Made by a program: the position numbers and the translations under genes. A DNA stretch of 64,000 nt from Watersipora subatra (Eukaryota; Bryozoa; Gymnolaemata; Cheilostomatida; Watersiporidae): assembly GCF_963576615.1 (NCBI RefSeq), contig NC_088711.1, positions 17,392,182-17,456,181 of the forward strand, in the 5' to 3' direction. Below, in pieces: positions 1-11,800 of the stretch. The first letter of the stretch is position 1, and each line of letters opens with the position of its first letter. The notes beneath the pieces are model-generated. The model worked only from the letters and a program-made list of their open reading frames with translations, did not search any database and was not told the origin of the DNA.

Positions 1-3000
1 TCTGAGTCACCCGCAGCTTCTCACAAGTAGGTGACTAAACATGTCTCCTTTCTAGTCTTCTCTAGTTCTCTCTTTTAGTCTCATTACATCTCAATATTAC
101 ATGTGTTAATAATTAGTTTCGTGCTAACAGTGTGATAAGCTATCTGTTACAATGCCTTTGTTAATCTTGACATATGAAGTGTAATCTGTTCTCATGTAGG
201 CTCTAAAACTTAAAACACAATGATACATACTTCAAGTACTTTTATATAATATTAAAACCAATTGATTTTACAAAACTATCTAAAAACTAAATGTGAAAAC
301 CTAAATTATATTTAACAAATGAATTGATACTGTGCTAACCAGTGAGAAGGTCTTTCTTACACTACCTTGGAGACACGTTAACTTAACTAAAGTCTCTGCA
401 CTGGGTAGGTTTAATGATAGTGTATGATAGAAATATGCCGTGTAATTTACTCTAACATTTGATATAGTTTAAACTAACTTAATTTATATATCTTTTATTA
501 TATTTGCTTTGTGTAATGTATTTATGTAAGGTGTATGTAAGGTATTTTGGACACCATTTGTTAGAAAATACATGTACTTCATATGTTGAGACAAATATTT
601 CCTTAATATTTGTCATCTGCTAAGGACTTTGATGTAGAGGTGATTGTAAGCCGAGGTTTAACAGTACAGTAGAAGCTCCTATAATGTATACCTCCTATAA
701 CGTGAATTCCGGATAACGTAAAAAAATTATGTGAAGTTTTTGCTTCCTACTATGTAAAAAATTCCACATAATGTAAAGTGTCAAGTCGGGCGAGCTCTCC
801 GAATCGATTTTAATGTTAGTTATTTTGCTGCACTTTCAAAAGAAAGAACGCCGCGCGATTAGTGTACTATTTATTATATATAAATTTTGCGACATCCTAG
901 TTCGTCGTAATAGGTCGTTCAATGTGTCAACAAAAAGGCGAATAGGATAGCTGCGCAATTGTTCATAAATACAAAGGCGATCGGTTAGTGTAGGTATTAC
1001 AGCGTTGGTCTAGTAGTCTTATTGTCACGAGTTGGAGTACCATCAATAATTATCTTTATCCTAACCTTGACCCCTGTATAGTAATAGACGACGAACAGGT
1101 AGAACTGCCTTTTATAGTAAAAATATTTTGTTGTTTTGCCTTATTGTAGGCGTACAAAATATTTGTTATTAGCTTTACTTCAAAGAATAAACTTTGCCGT
1201 TTAGAGAAATAAGCAAATTGTCGAGATTGAGAAGTTCCTTTCAACTTGTTGTAAATTTACCGCAATCATGATCTATAAAACTAGTAAGATTGATAATTAA
1301 AATGAGAAAGTTGTCGATGCAAACAAATAATTCTGCAGTTACGGTACAGCACACGAATTTGAAAGAGTTAAGTAAAGTTTTCCTTTTTTTGCATGACCAA
1401 AGGGGTGAGTTTGGAAAGATCTTTGAACGGATTAGGCAATTTACATGTATTTTACTGTTCTCATAACGTAAATTCCCTACAACGTAAACGTTCCTGGAAT
1501 GGATTATTTACGTTATAGGAGCGTCTACTGTATATTGCTCCTATTGGAGTATAAGTGTTCAAATTAGTTGAGTAGTTGTGATAATTGGTAGTCATGATGT
1601 CACTGTGAAGTGTAGTGATGATTAGTAATAGTAGAGAGTCAGAAGAACTCTTCTTCTACTCATGCTATTATGTGCCAGCGGCCCTCTGCTTTGGAGACCT
1701 GGTGCTTTTCTGGCCCTATAAACATGCCTTTTATGGAATGCTTAACATACTATCAAAATATTAAACGATTGCATCTGCTGTACAATATTGTTCCGTCATG
1801 TTTTGTACCATAGAGAGGTTAAGACAAGACAGCGTGGGGCTGCTCAGCCATGGGCGAGTACAACCATGCCAAGTACATCGCAGCACCTCGATGCTGTGCC
1901 GTGCTCTACCCTGATCAATAAAAACAGAATGGGCAGGAGTAGAATAAAGACCTGGCCTCTATGGTAGGTTACCAACCAATAACATGCATGCTTAATCTTT
2001 GTCTATCCAATCAGTGTGTAAGATAAGTAACTGTAAACATAACTGAATTATCCAACACAACTAACAGCATCTACAGACATGCTTTTCCGCAAGTCTGATC
2101 GTCGCACAATTCCTGGTAAAGTTGACCACATCTGTTCAGGTTGCGTGTAGTAGATTTTCATAGACTTGTATGCTTTAACATTATCACCTGCTGTATATCA
2201 CCTGCTGTATATCGCCTGTTGTATATCGCCTGTTGTGTATCGCCTGTTGTATATCGCCTGCTGTGTATCATCTGTTGTGTATCACCTGTTGTATATCACC
2301 TGCTGTGTATCATCTGTTGTGTATCACCTGTTGTATATCGCCTGCTGTGTATCATCTGTGTATCTCCTGTTGTATATCACCTGCTGTATATCACCTTCTG
2401 TATATCACCTGTTGTATATCGCCTGCTGTGTATCATCTGTTGTGTATCACCTGTTGTATATCACCTGCTGTATATCATCTGCTGTATATCATCTGCTGTA
2501 TATGGCCTGCTGGATATCGCCTGCTGTATATCGCCTACTGTATATCACCTGCAGTGTATCACCTTCTGTATATTGCTTGCTGCATATCACCTTCGGTATA
2601 TAAATCTATATATCACCTGCTGCATATCACCTGCTGTATATAACTCTATATATATCACCTGCCGTATACCACCTGCTGTATTTAATTCTCTATATAGTAT
2701 ATCACATCTATTATCACTTGTTTATTTTTCGCTAAGGTATGATGATAATGATCCTGAAGCGGTAGCAATGAATGCAGACCAGCCTGAAGATCTCGTCCCT
2801 ATTCGTCTTGACATGGAGTTTGATGGACAGAAACTCAGGGATTGTTTTGTCTGGAACAGGAATGGTACTAACCATTTGTGTGTTTGTGTGCTATTCAAAA
2901 TACGTAATGTAATGCATTTGTTGGTTATTGCAAGCATTGGAGCATTATTTAATATTATTAATATTATGTGATATAAATAGCTCCATATTATTCTACATAA

Positions 3001-5411
3001 ACTTCATTATAATGCATTTATTTGCAGAACAACTCATAACAACCGAGCAGTTTGCGGAAATACTTTGTGAGGATCTGGACATCAACCCGATAACATTTAT
3101 CCCAGCAATTTCTAGCGCTATGAGGCAACAAATAGATGCAACAGCTCCATCTGACCCTGACCCCAACAGCTCTGACCAGAGAGTCATTATCAAGGTACAT
3201 CTAGCTCACTAAACACATTCGGGCCTTTTTCTAAACCCTAAATAAATAAATCCGTTTTTGCACTGTTATGACATCGACCTTCACTTTCTCTGAACAGAAA
3301 AGGTACCCAATTTATTTTCTTTAACTTGTACAATTCTATGAGATTTGCCGGGTACCTTTACTTTCCAATATATACAGAAGCCACTCCTTTGAACATTTCC
3401 TCGACTTTTTTGTCACAAACAGTCCATAAACATTCACTCCCACCTATCGGTGTGTAACCATTTGTGTGACAATATCGTTGTAGTTGAACATTCATGTTGG
3501 TAACATCTCCCTCGTTGATCAGTTTGAATGGGATGTGTCTGAGCCACAGAACAGTCCAGAGGCTTTTGCACGAGTCCTCTGCGCAGACTTGGGTATGTAA
3601 ACTAGTTTGCCTTGTTTTTTTAGGGCAATTGTGATTATTGTGTAGGTATTGAGTGCGCTTTAAATACTGCAAGAGTGATCTTGGAGCTTGTGCGTTTGGC
3701 TATTCTGTTAAGAGTTTTGTTCTGTTACAAAATCCATCTTGTCATTTTTCCTGCCGTATCTGAGCAATAGATTCATAGAATCAATTTTAGTGCCAGTCAG
3801 AAGTGCTGTCTGATTTAATTTTGGAAGTTGATTGGCTGCTTCAACAAATTGATATCATAGTGTAGGTAATGTCTGGATATTGGATAGTTTGGATATTTAA
3901 TAATTATCTGTTTGTTTCGAAAATAACTTTTATTTAAACAAGAACGCTTTGAGTTTTAGCGATGTTTTTAGATACTGTGTATCACGGTTTTGCTATTGAC
4001 CTATGCCTAGCTATCTAACATTCTCAATGTTGTATGGTAGGTCTGGGAGGTGAATTCATGTCAGCAATAGCCTACAGCATTCGCGGACAGCTAAGCTGGC
4101 ATAAACGCATGTACGCATTCAGGTATGTGATGCTTTTTGCGTGCGTAAACAAACACCATCAGCCTGACTAGATGAGATTATTTTCAAATCTCTAGATCCT
4201 TTTTCACATTTAATAGATCCTTAAAATTTGGAAACATTACGATGTTTGTGAAATGTTCCAAAGTTCACTATGAGAATTTAACAAGGCTGTAAATTGTAAA
4301 CTGTACTGTATTCGGATTATTAAGTTTTGAGACAATCCTAGCCTGTATTTTCATAGATAAAACGCTATTTTTAGGAGGACTAGACATCTTAGCAAGCTAC
4401 TCATGACTGTTTCCCTCCTTTTTAAATTTCAAGTTTTTGATGCAGTTAGAAAACAGCCTTTTTCGTTTTTTATGAAGAAAGCTGCAGTTGAATGAGCTAT
4501 GTCATTACTATAATCATGTTCATCTGCGCACATCTGTACATATCTGTACACAGTGAAACACCTTTACCGACGGTAGAAGTTGCCTTAAGAAACCAAAATG
4601 AAGCAGACAATTGGTGCCCATTCCTTGAGACACTAACTGATGCAGAGATAGAGAAAAAGATTAGAGATCAGGATAGAAACACAAGGTTCGTCTGCCGGCT
4701 ATTCCACTTAAGATGTTCGTTGTAGCAAATAATTGTTGAAAATCAATTATCAAGTGGTTGACTTGGTCACCCTTCAACCGCAACACAAGTGTGCGAGTCT
4801 AACAAGCGAGTCGTATTAATTACCATGAAACAGATATATATATATCAAAATATATTTGGTATATATAACTTGGATATATATATCCAAAATAAACATGATA
4901 TCATTTCTTATTTGAACTCGGCTACGCTTAAGATCCGCGGCATTCAAAAACTGAGGTTTGACTGTATATATTTTATACCTTTATATACACATATAATAAC
5001 TAAGTAGTCATGCCTGCTGCTAACAGCGCTCTACGCTCTGAAAAGTGCCGAGTATTGTGAGTAACTAGAGTGTTGGGATAGGTTTACTGTATTTGTCCTT
5101 TATGGACTTCATGTTCTTTGGAGTCTTCACGAAACAGAGCCGTAGTGCCTCCAGAGAAGAATATCAAGCCGATAAAAGTGAAATACAGTTAACCTATTCC
5201 AACACTCTAGTTATTTATACACACGTATATATACTTATGACAGTTATAGATTGGTCTAACTATGGATATAAGCTCTCAATTGGATGTTATTGCAGTAGTT
5301 TGTAGATACAGTTACCATAACAACTGCTATGCTGTATAACATAAATGGAACTATCCATCCCTTATTCTGTTTTACAGGAGGATGAGAAGATTGGCTGCAA
5401 CCACTTGGTAG
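1..5411 (+). CDS. SMARCB1: SMARCB1/SNF5 (INI1, Snr1) homologue, 3' part of gene
   Basis: Core subunit of the SWI/SNF (BAF) chromatin-remodelling complex, acting in the nucleus. Seven exons are clear on the + strand: 1814-1963, 2737-2864, 3028-3194, 3484-3592, 4041-4122, 4554-4685 and 5378-5411 (stop TAG). Bases 1-26 probably end the preceding exon, with donor gtaggt and the right phase. The joined frame gives the family landmarks in order: [45 protein letters not shown] (SNF5 repeat 1), then [46 protein letters not shown] and [11 protein letters not shown] (repeat 2), ending [11 protein letters not shown]. All intron phases agree. The N-terminal half (winged-helix DNA-binding region) lies left of the window. 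Introns hold a pogo-like MITE (667-1530) and a 15-bp minisatellite. I see no break, so the gene looks functional. Confidence 0.94.
667..1530. mobile_element. Non-autonomous pogo/Tc1-mariner-like element with TA target duplication
   Basis: The left end reads CAGTAGAAGCTCCTATAA and the right end is its inverted match (TTATAGGAGCGTCTACTG). TA dinucleotides flank both sides (665-666 and 1531-1532). The subterminal parts repeat variants of 'ataacgtaaattcc' in inverted orientation. No transposase frame is visible in the 864 bp, so it would depend on a transposase encoded elsewhere. It sits in a SMARCB1 intron. The TA duplication and CAG termini suggest a pogo-type member of the Tc1/mariner superfamily; the superfamily is inferred from the ends alone. 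Confidence 0.75.
2183..2680. repeat. 15-bp minisatellite in a SMARCB1 intron
   Basis: About 33 head-to-tail copies of a 15-bp unit close to 'tatatcacctgctg(t)', with ctg/ttg and tat/tgt variants. The unit is a multiple of three and lacks stops in most frames, so all three forward frames stay open for 136-276 codons and give Cys/Ile/Val/Tyr-rich peptides. These are artefacts of the array. The array ends about 60 bp before the splice acceptor of the exon at 2737. Confidence 0.95.
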
Positions 5412-5891
5412 ACATTTTGGCAAACTGGCGGTATCTATGAAAGTTGTACAAATGTCTTGTATATAGTTGAGAGTCATTTTGAAAGTTATTGATTTATTAA
5501 CAACGTAAATTTGTTGTAACAATTAGGCTTTGGCAAAATGCAATTATCACCATGTATTTACTCGTGCAAAATTTCCTTGAAAAATATCATGCATAATCTC
5601 AGAGAATACTGCGGATACTGGTATAAAATGAGGTCTGAAATTGATACAATATCTAAAAAATATTGACAACAAGGTTTAAATATTAACATCTGTTCATGCC
5701 AAAAAATTTGAAGAAATGGCTAGAAATAACAAGATCATGGAAAAAACATTTCACCAGTTGCCTTTTGAGGTTGTTATGGCATCTGGGTAGCGGGTGGGTG
5801 AGTAACTGGTAGCTTTTCCAATGTGATTGTGCCCATTGATGTGATAAGCAAACTGTTTAAAGCGATAATCTATCATAAGTATTGTACGTGG
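5412..5891. other. Intergenic region between two convergent genes
   Basis: This 480-bp stretch lies between the SMARCB1 stop codon and the stop codon of the leftward MTMR-like gene. It is AT-rich and should hold both 3' UTRs. No coding frame or repeat of note is visible in it. Confidence 0.6.
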
Positions 5892-8800
5892 TCAAAAGTT
5901 GCCGTGCTGAAATGGTTTACGCTGTCTCTGTATGTCATCATCATTCACATTATTTGAGAGAACTTCACTATGTTCTAGCAGTTTGCATAGTGAGATATCT
6001 GAGACATTTCTACAAATACTATTTTTAAAGGGAAACGTAGAAGTGAGGTATGAGGTCTGCAGTTTCTGGAGCATTCTCAGGGAAGAAGATTTGAAAGCAT
6101 TGAAATATAGCACACTAGTTCGGAGTGCACCGTAATCAACTCTGGCCTTCCGATTTAGTAATTCTAAAAAAGGAGGCAAGTTAACTGTACTAAAAGGGTC
6201 ACACGCTTGTAACAAATGAGTAACTATGTCATGACAGTGAAGATATCAAAAGTATTTGTTATTGCATGTACCTGTAACCTCTTCAACGAGTAAACATTGT
6301 TGGAAATACTCTGCGGGCTTTCCTCCATTGATTATCTGAGTGGGTGCTGTATGCCTGTAGAAAAAACTCGTCCAAACTTCGATCTGCAACCAAAGATATG
6401 ATGGTTTCTATTTGTTCTTTTTCATGAGCATCTGTTATGGAACAACTAGGAATAATCAAATAAGCACAAATTAAAACAAAAACTAACCTGACTGAGATGG
6501 TAGATAGGTTTGAGCATTCGGTGAGGAGGGTGGTGTTTTTCGACTACAGAGAGCTGGTACAACGGATTGCGAAATAGGGCTAAGTAGTCTGTGGAGTATT
6601 GTAGCTCCCACTCCCAAACGCTAGGTAGTTGCCCCTCGCTAAACATGAGAGAGGTAGTGATAAGGCGAATAGCAGTTTGAAAAGTCTGGGTTCAGTGTTT
6701 TTATATGACTCACACAGATGTATCAATTCATTTCATGGAGACGAGAGTAGGTGATTAAATATTGATCCAATCATTGTCTGTTGAAGTCGGTTTTTGATTC
6801 CGTCTAGCAAACCTCAGGCTTTATGTGCTTTTGTTGACTGGGGTATGCGATGAACAATTTTTGAGGCTGCTACATATCGACGAACTTGGAGTTACCTTTT
6901 ACAGTATATGAAACTTTTGACAATAAGTGGTCCTCGTATGATGATTAGGTTAACAAAATTGTAGTCAAATCCAATAAATTTATGGTATTCATCAAATGAG
7001 CCTGCTAAACTACTAATATTAACTGAAATGTCAAATTCAAGGAACTGGAAAAGATGGAGGGACCTGCCTACAGCAGAATACTCTAAACTAATTTACATCA
7101 GACCTCGGGTTATGTTCTTTAAAGGTTGACTTGCAACAAAATTCACATGACAGTTATTTGGTATCAAAAGATTCACCATGTCTTACTCTGTTGTGTTGTA
7201 GGTGCCAAATATGTGGAAATGTGATTACAAGCTCTTAAAAGCTCAAAAACGAAAAACCGCCGTAGATTGGAATCTATTTATTTATCTGACGTAGTCATTA
7301 CAGTTTGGTTATTGTCTTGTCATGTGATGTTCTCACGTGAATTGAAAGGCCAATAAAAAGCTCAATATAAAACTTATCATAGCACTAGTTTATGACAAAC
7401 ACTTCAGGTTTTACCGAAGACCCCGTATCAAATATAGATGCTCGCTACTTTACAGTTTTGTTTCTGCTTGATCAAATCGTCAAGTCGTAATGTGATCATG
7501 TGAACCAATACTTCGCAAATAATTTTTGCAGCACTTTTTGATTATCACAGGTGACCAACACGCTCATCATGATTATCAGACAATGATATGTACTTCTTCG
7601 AGGTAAGGTTAAAAAATTAAATAAATTTTTATGGTAAGTTATAAGATATCACTGCTAAAAGTGACAGCATTACAACGACGATAAAACAGACGCATAAGAA
7701 CAATAGACATGGTTTTATTGAATGCGTGAAGTATATTTGTGAAAATATTTCGACGAATAAGGTTGCATGAAAGTGTAAACAGAAACCATCTCCCACAACT
7801 ACGTCACATTTGAGCCGTTTTGGAAAGAGAATCCAAACTACGGCGGTCTCGTGTGGCTGCGATTCACTGTTCGTTTTTCAGCTTTTAAGAGCTTGTAATC
7901 ACAGTCCCACATATTTTGCACCTACAACACAACAGAATAAGGCATGGTGAATCTTTTGATATCAAATAACTGTAATGTGAATTTTGTTGCAAGTCAACCT
8001 TCAAGTATGCCTTATGATGGCAGACACACACCTTCCACCAATAATGCCTCTACGACTCAATGCTGGCAGACCGTCACATACCACCTTGTGAGGCTTCTAC
8101 GACTCAATGCTGGCAGACCGTCATACACCGCCTGGCGAGGCTTCTATGACTCGATGCTGGAAAACCGTCATATACCACCTTGCGAGGCCTCTATGACAAT
8201 GCTGGCAGACTGTTATATACCACCTAGCGAAACCTCAATGCTGGCAAACTGTCACATGTCACCCGGCGAGGTAAAAACTACCACAATTCTCTTAAAACTG
8301 AGCAGCAGGTGCCTGAAATCTGATTGCCCAAATGTATCCCATATGCGTGATCTGTCACAGGGAATCCGGAAACATTTATTGATCACTCACTGTGTACTAC
8401 CAGTCAAGCAAATTTTTTTTACATGTAATCCAGAGGGGAAGACAGAATCTACAAAAGTGCCTGTTCTTTTATAAAGCTTTATCTTGCTCAAATTTAGATA
8501 GTACTGAATTCAAATCTAGAAACAAACTTGAAATCATAAATCTAAAATATGGAACCAACATCTACCAGTAAATCAGTTAATAGTAAATTATTAATAGTTA
8601 CCCCGTGACGCTTTCAACACGATCTTTATTGGTACTATAAATGAACTCCCTAAAGAGACCAAGGAGGCAGCTGTCCCACAGTGATATCAGATATATCTCG
8701 GAAAACTCAAAAGCTGATGGGTATTGGACCATGAGCTGGTGAACACAGTCAAGGAAGAAAAGGAACACAGGGGTGATCTGTACAAAAAAAGAACGATGAA

Positions 8801-11800
8801 AATTAGCCAATATAGGGACATGCCTTGTCAGCGGCAGCGAGTTAGCCTCATCGTCTCATTCACTACTGCTCTTACAAAACATCAACAAAAATTATATTCA
8901 ACTATTTGATCAAATACATCGATCGATTCTTTACTTACTAGAGCCAAGTATTAGATACGCGAAGCAGCACCTCGTTTGATGATGACAGAAATATTATATT
9001 AGCTGCTCTTGGGTTAATGTAAAACAAAAGTTGTATCAATTAAATGAAAATCTCTTCTGTTCGTCTACTTAATGTAATTGGTAGAATAGACCAGTTTCCT
9101 TGAATGAGCTAAGCATTTGTAATGATGTCACTGTGGCCACACTTTTATTTAACCAGGGTATCCAATTGATGGTGGGAAAAACACCATAAAATATATATGC
9201 CAGATCTATAAGCTAGATAAGAAGACATTCATGGTTTTGACATGACTAATTCTAACAGTCTAATAGGACTTACGCTTGGTTTGTTTGGTAGTAGCAAAAG
9301 TGGAGAGTTGTAGTATGAGTAGAAGTGACTAGTACGAGTAGAAGTTAGTAGTACGAGTAGAAGTTAGTAGTACGAGTAGAAGTTAGTAGTACGAGTAGAA
9401 GTTAGTAGTACGAGTAGAAGTTAGTAGTACGAGTAGAAGTTAGTAGTACGAGTAGAAGTTAGTAGTACGAGTAGAAGTTAGTAGAACGAGTAGAAGTTAG
9501 TAGAACGAGTAGAAGTTAGTAGAACGAGTAGAAGTTAGTAGTACGAGTAGAAGTTAGTAGTAAGAGTAGAAGTTAGTAGTAAGAGTAGAAGTCAGTAGTA
9601 CGAGTAGAAGTTAGTAGTACGAGTAGAAGTTAGTAGTACGAGTAGAAGTTAGTAGTACGAGTAGAAGTTAGTAGTACGAGTAGAAGTTAGTAGTAGGAGT
9701 AGAAGTTAGTAGTACGAGTAGATGTTAGTAGTAGGAGTAGAAGTTAGTAGTACGAGTAGAAGTCAGTAGTACGAGTAGAAGTTTGTAGTACGAGTAGAAG
9801 TTTGTAGTACGAGTAGAAGTTTGTAGTACGAGTAGAAGTTTGTAGTACGAGTAGAAGTTTGTAGTACGAGTAGAAGTTTGTAGTACGAGTAGAAGTTTGT
9901 AGTACGAGTAGAAGTTTGTAGTACGAGTAGAAGTTTGTAGTACGAGTAGAAGTTTGTAGTACGAGTAGAAGTTCGTAGTACGAGCAGAAGTTCGTAGTAC
10001 AAGAAGTTGGTAGGTTTGTTCAAACTTTGAACAAAAGGCTTTCAACTGTGTAGTTGAACTGAGGAAACAAGATGACAATATCCATTTGCTGATGCAAGCT
10101 TGCTATCCCGACCAAGTAGTTATAGTTAACACAGTATACATCGACATTTCAAACAATGCAAAACTGAAAGTTGTAAAGCTTTGTTTTGTTTTAAATGTCA
10201 CTGCAACATTAATTGTAAAAGACGACAACTATTTGTAGTTGTAGCTAAACTAATTGAAGAGCGGTTAAACTTACATGTTTACTCATGGAGGGAGAGCTAA
10301 TTAAATTAAGTCTTTCACAAAAGGGATGTCCAGCAGCAACCCAGCATCTTTGAACTAAGGCTTGGAAGCCTTTGATTGTACGAGAGGAAGGGTCCAACAT
10401 GATCTGAACTAATGATGACACCATGCACGACAAATCAGAACCATTCTCTATAAATTCAACATATATATAATTACTCCAGTAAATGGCAATAAAGGAGCAT
10501 GTAACAGATAATAAACAACTAAATCAGCTAAGACACGTTAGTTCACCATGGATTTCCTTTTTACCTGCATGATACATAACAAGCAATGTTGCAGAAATAC
10601 TTCTTGTAGCGAACTTTTTTCTTATATGTGCACAATAATTTAGTGTTTACATTAAATACAGACGAAAGACAACTCCTACCATTACAATTTTTGGGTCAGT
10701 TTCAACAAAGATGGTCTTTTATTTATGTTTTTATGAACAATAATATGCAAGTAGGCAATTCTATAACATAAAACCTATAACATAAATTCCACTTAACGTA
10801 GAGAATTTATGTAAAGTTTTTGCTTTGTACTACCTCCTGAGTTCCGTGTAATGTAAGCTGTCAAGTTGGTGCAAGTTCCCAAATTTGATTTGTATAATGA
10901 GAGTTTCATAGTTAGCCTTAAAAATATCGTTTTCTCTCTTGCCATTTTTGGGCAACAAAACAATGTGTAGGGGTATCTCTATTATATATACTAGCACCCT
11001 TGCATCCTAGCGTGCTGCGAGAGACCATAAGGCGTGCCAATACAAAGGCCTGGCAGCACATATACATGTAGAATCACTTCAAAAACATAAGACTTGAGAC
11101 AAACAGAGACACGAGAAAAACAAAAATAGTGACACTTTTTCAAACAGAATTTTTGCTGATCTGTAGTTGTGGGGGTCCTACCATATTTTATGATGATTTT
11201 GACAACTTGACAGGGATAATTGAAAAGTGACAGACGAGACGACCATTTATCACTGTAGGAGTGTAGGTGCTGTTGACGAGGTGACGATGATTGTGTAAGT
11301 AGGATTACTAACTGCCTTATTGGCCTTTATTATTTGTCCATAAATCAACACGATCCAACGAAACTTCACTAGCTTCAGTTCGAAGCATCTGGCTCAGGAT
11401 TTATAGACTGACAGGTAACTTATGTAAACAGCTATAAAATGCCACGATACACTGACTGCAAATCCGTTTCCAAGTCTATGACTGACAGCGATTATTGAAA
11501 ACAATCTCGGTTTATTTTCAGTACAGGAAGTGTAGCCCTAAAAACCTAAGACGCCTGCCACTCTCCGTGGAGTACTCAGCAACGCTCCCAATCATCACTC
11601 ATAAGTTTGTGAAGGTCGCTGGTTGAGCCATGCTTTTGACTAGCAGAAGTTCAAGCCGAGCAAGTTGCAGGTTTTCAACGCAACCCAACGCCGCCAGTAT
11701 GGATATTCGTATTAAAATAACGAATGTGAAGAAAGAGGTTGCCCAAGACGCGCGACGAAAAAGGTGATGACAGTGATTTTAAAAGTGACGACAGTGATTT

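Noticed and set aside
4830..4990. Palindromic AT-rich block as a small transposon
   Set aside because: It contains only runs of tatata with short 'ccaaa' words, and no terminal repeat or target duplication can be defined.
5932..6135. Forward frame of 67 codons
   Set aside because: It is antisense to the probable last exon of the MTMR-like gene and lacks splice or motif support.
9305..10012. CRISPR-like repeat array
   Set aside because: The repeats are contiguous with no unique spacers, and the context is eukaryotic.
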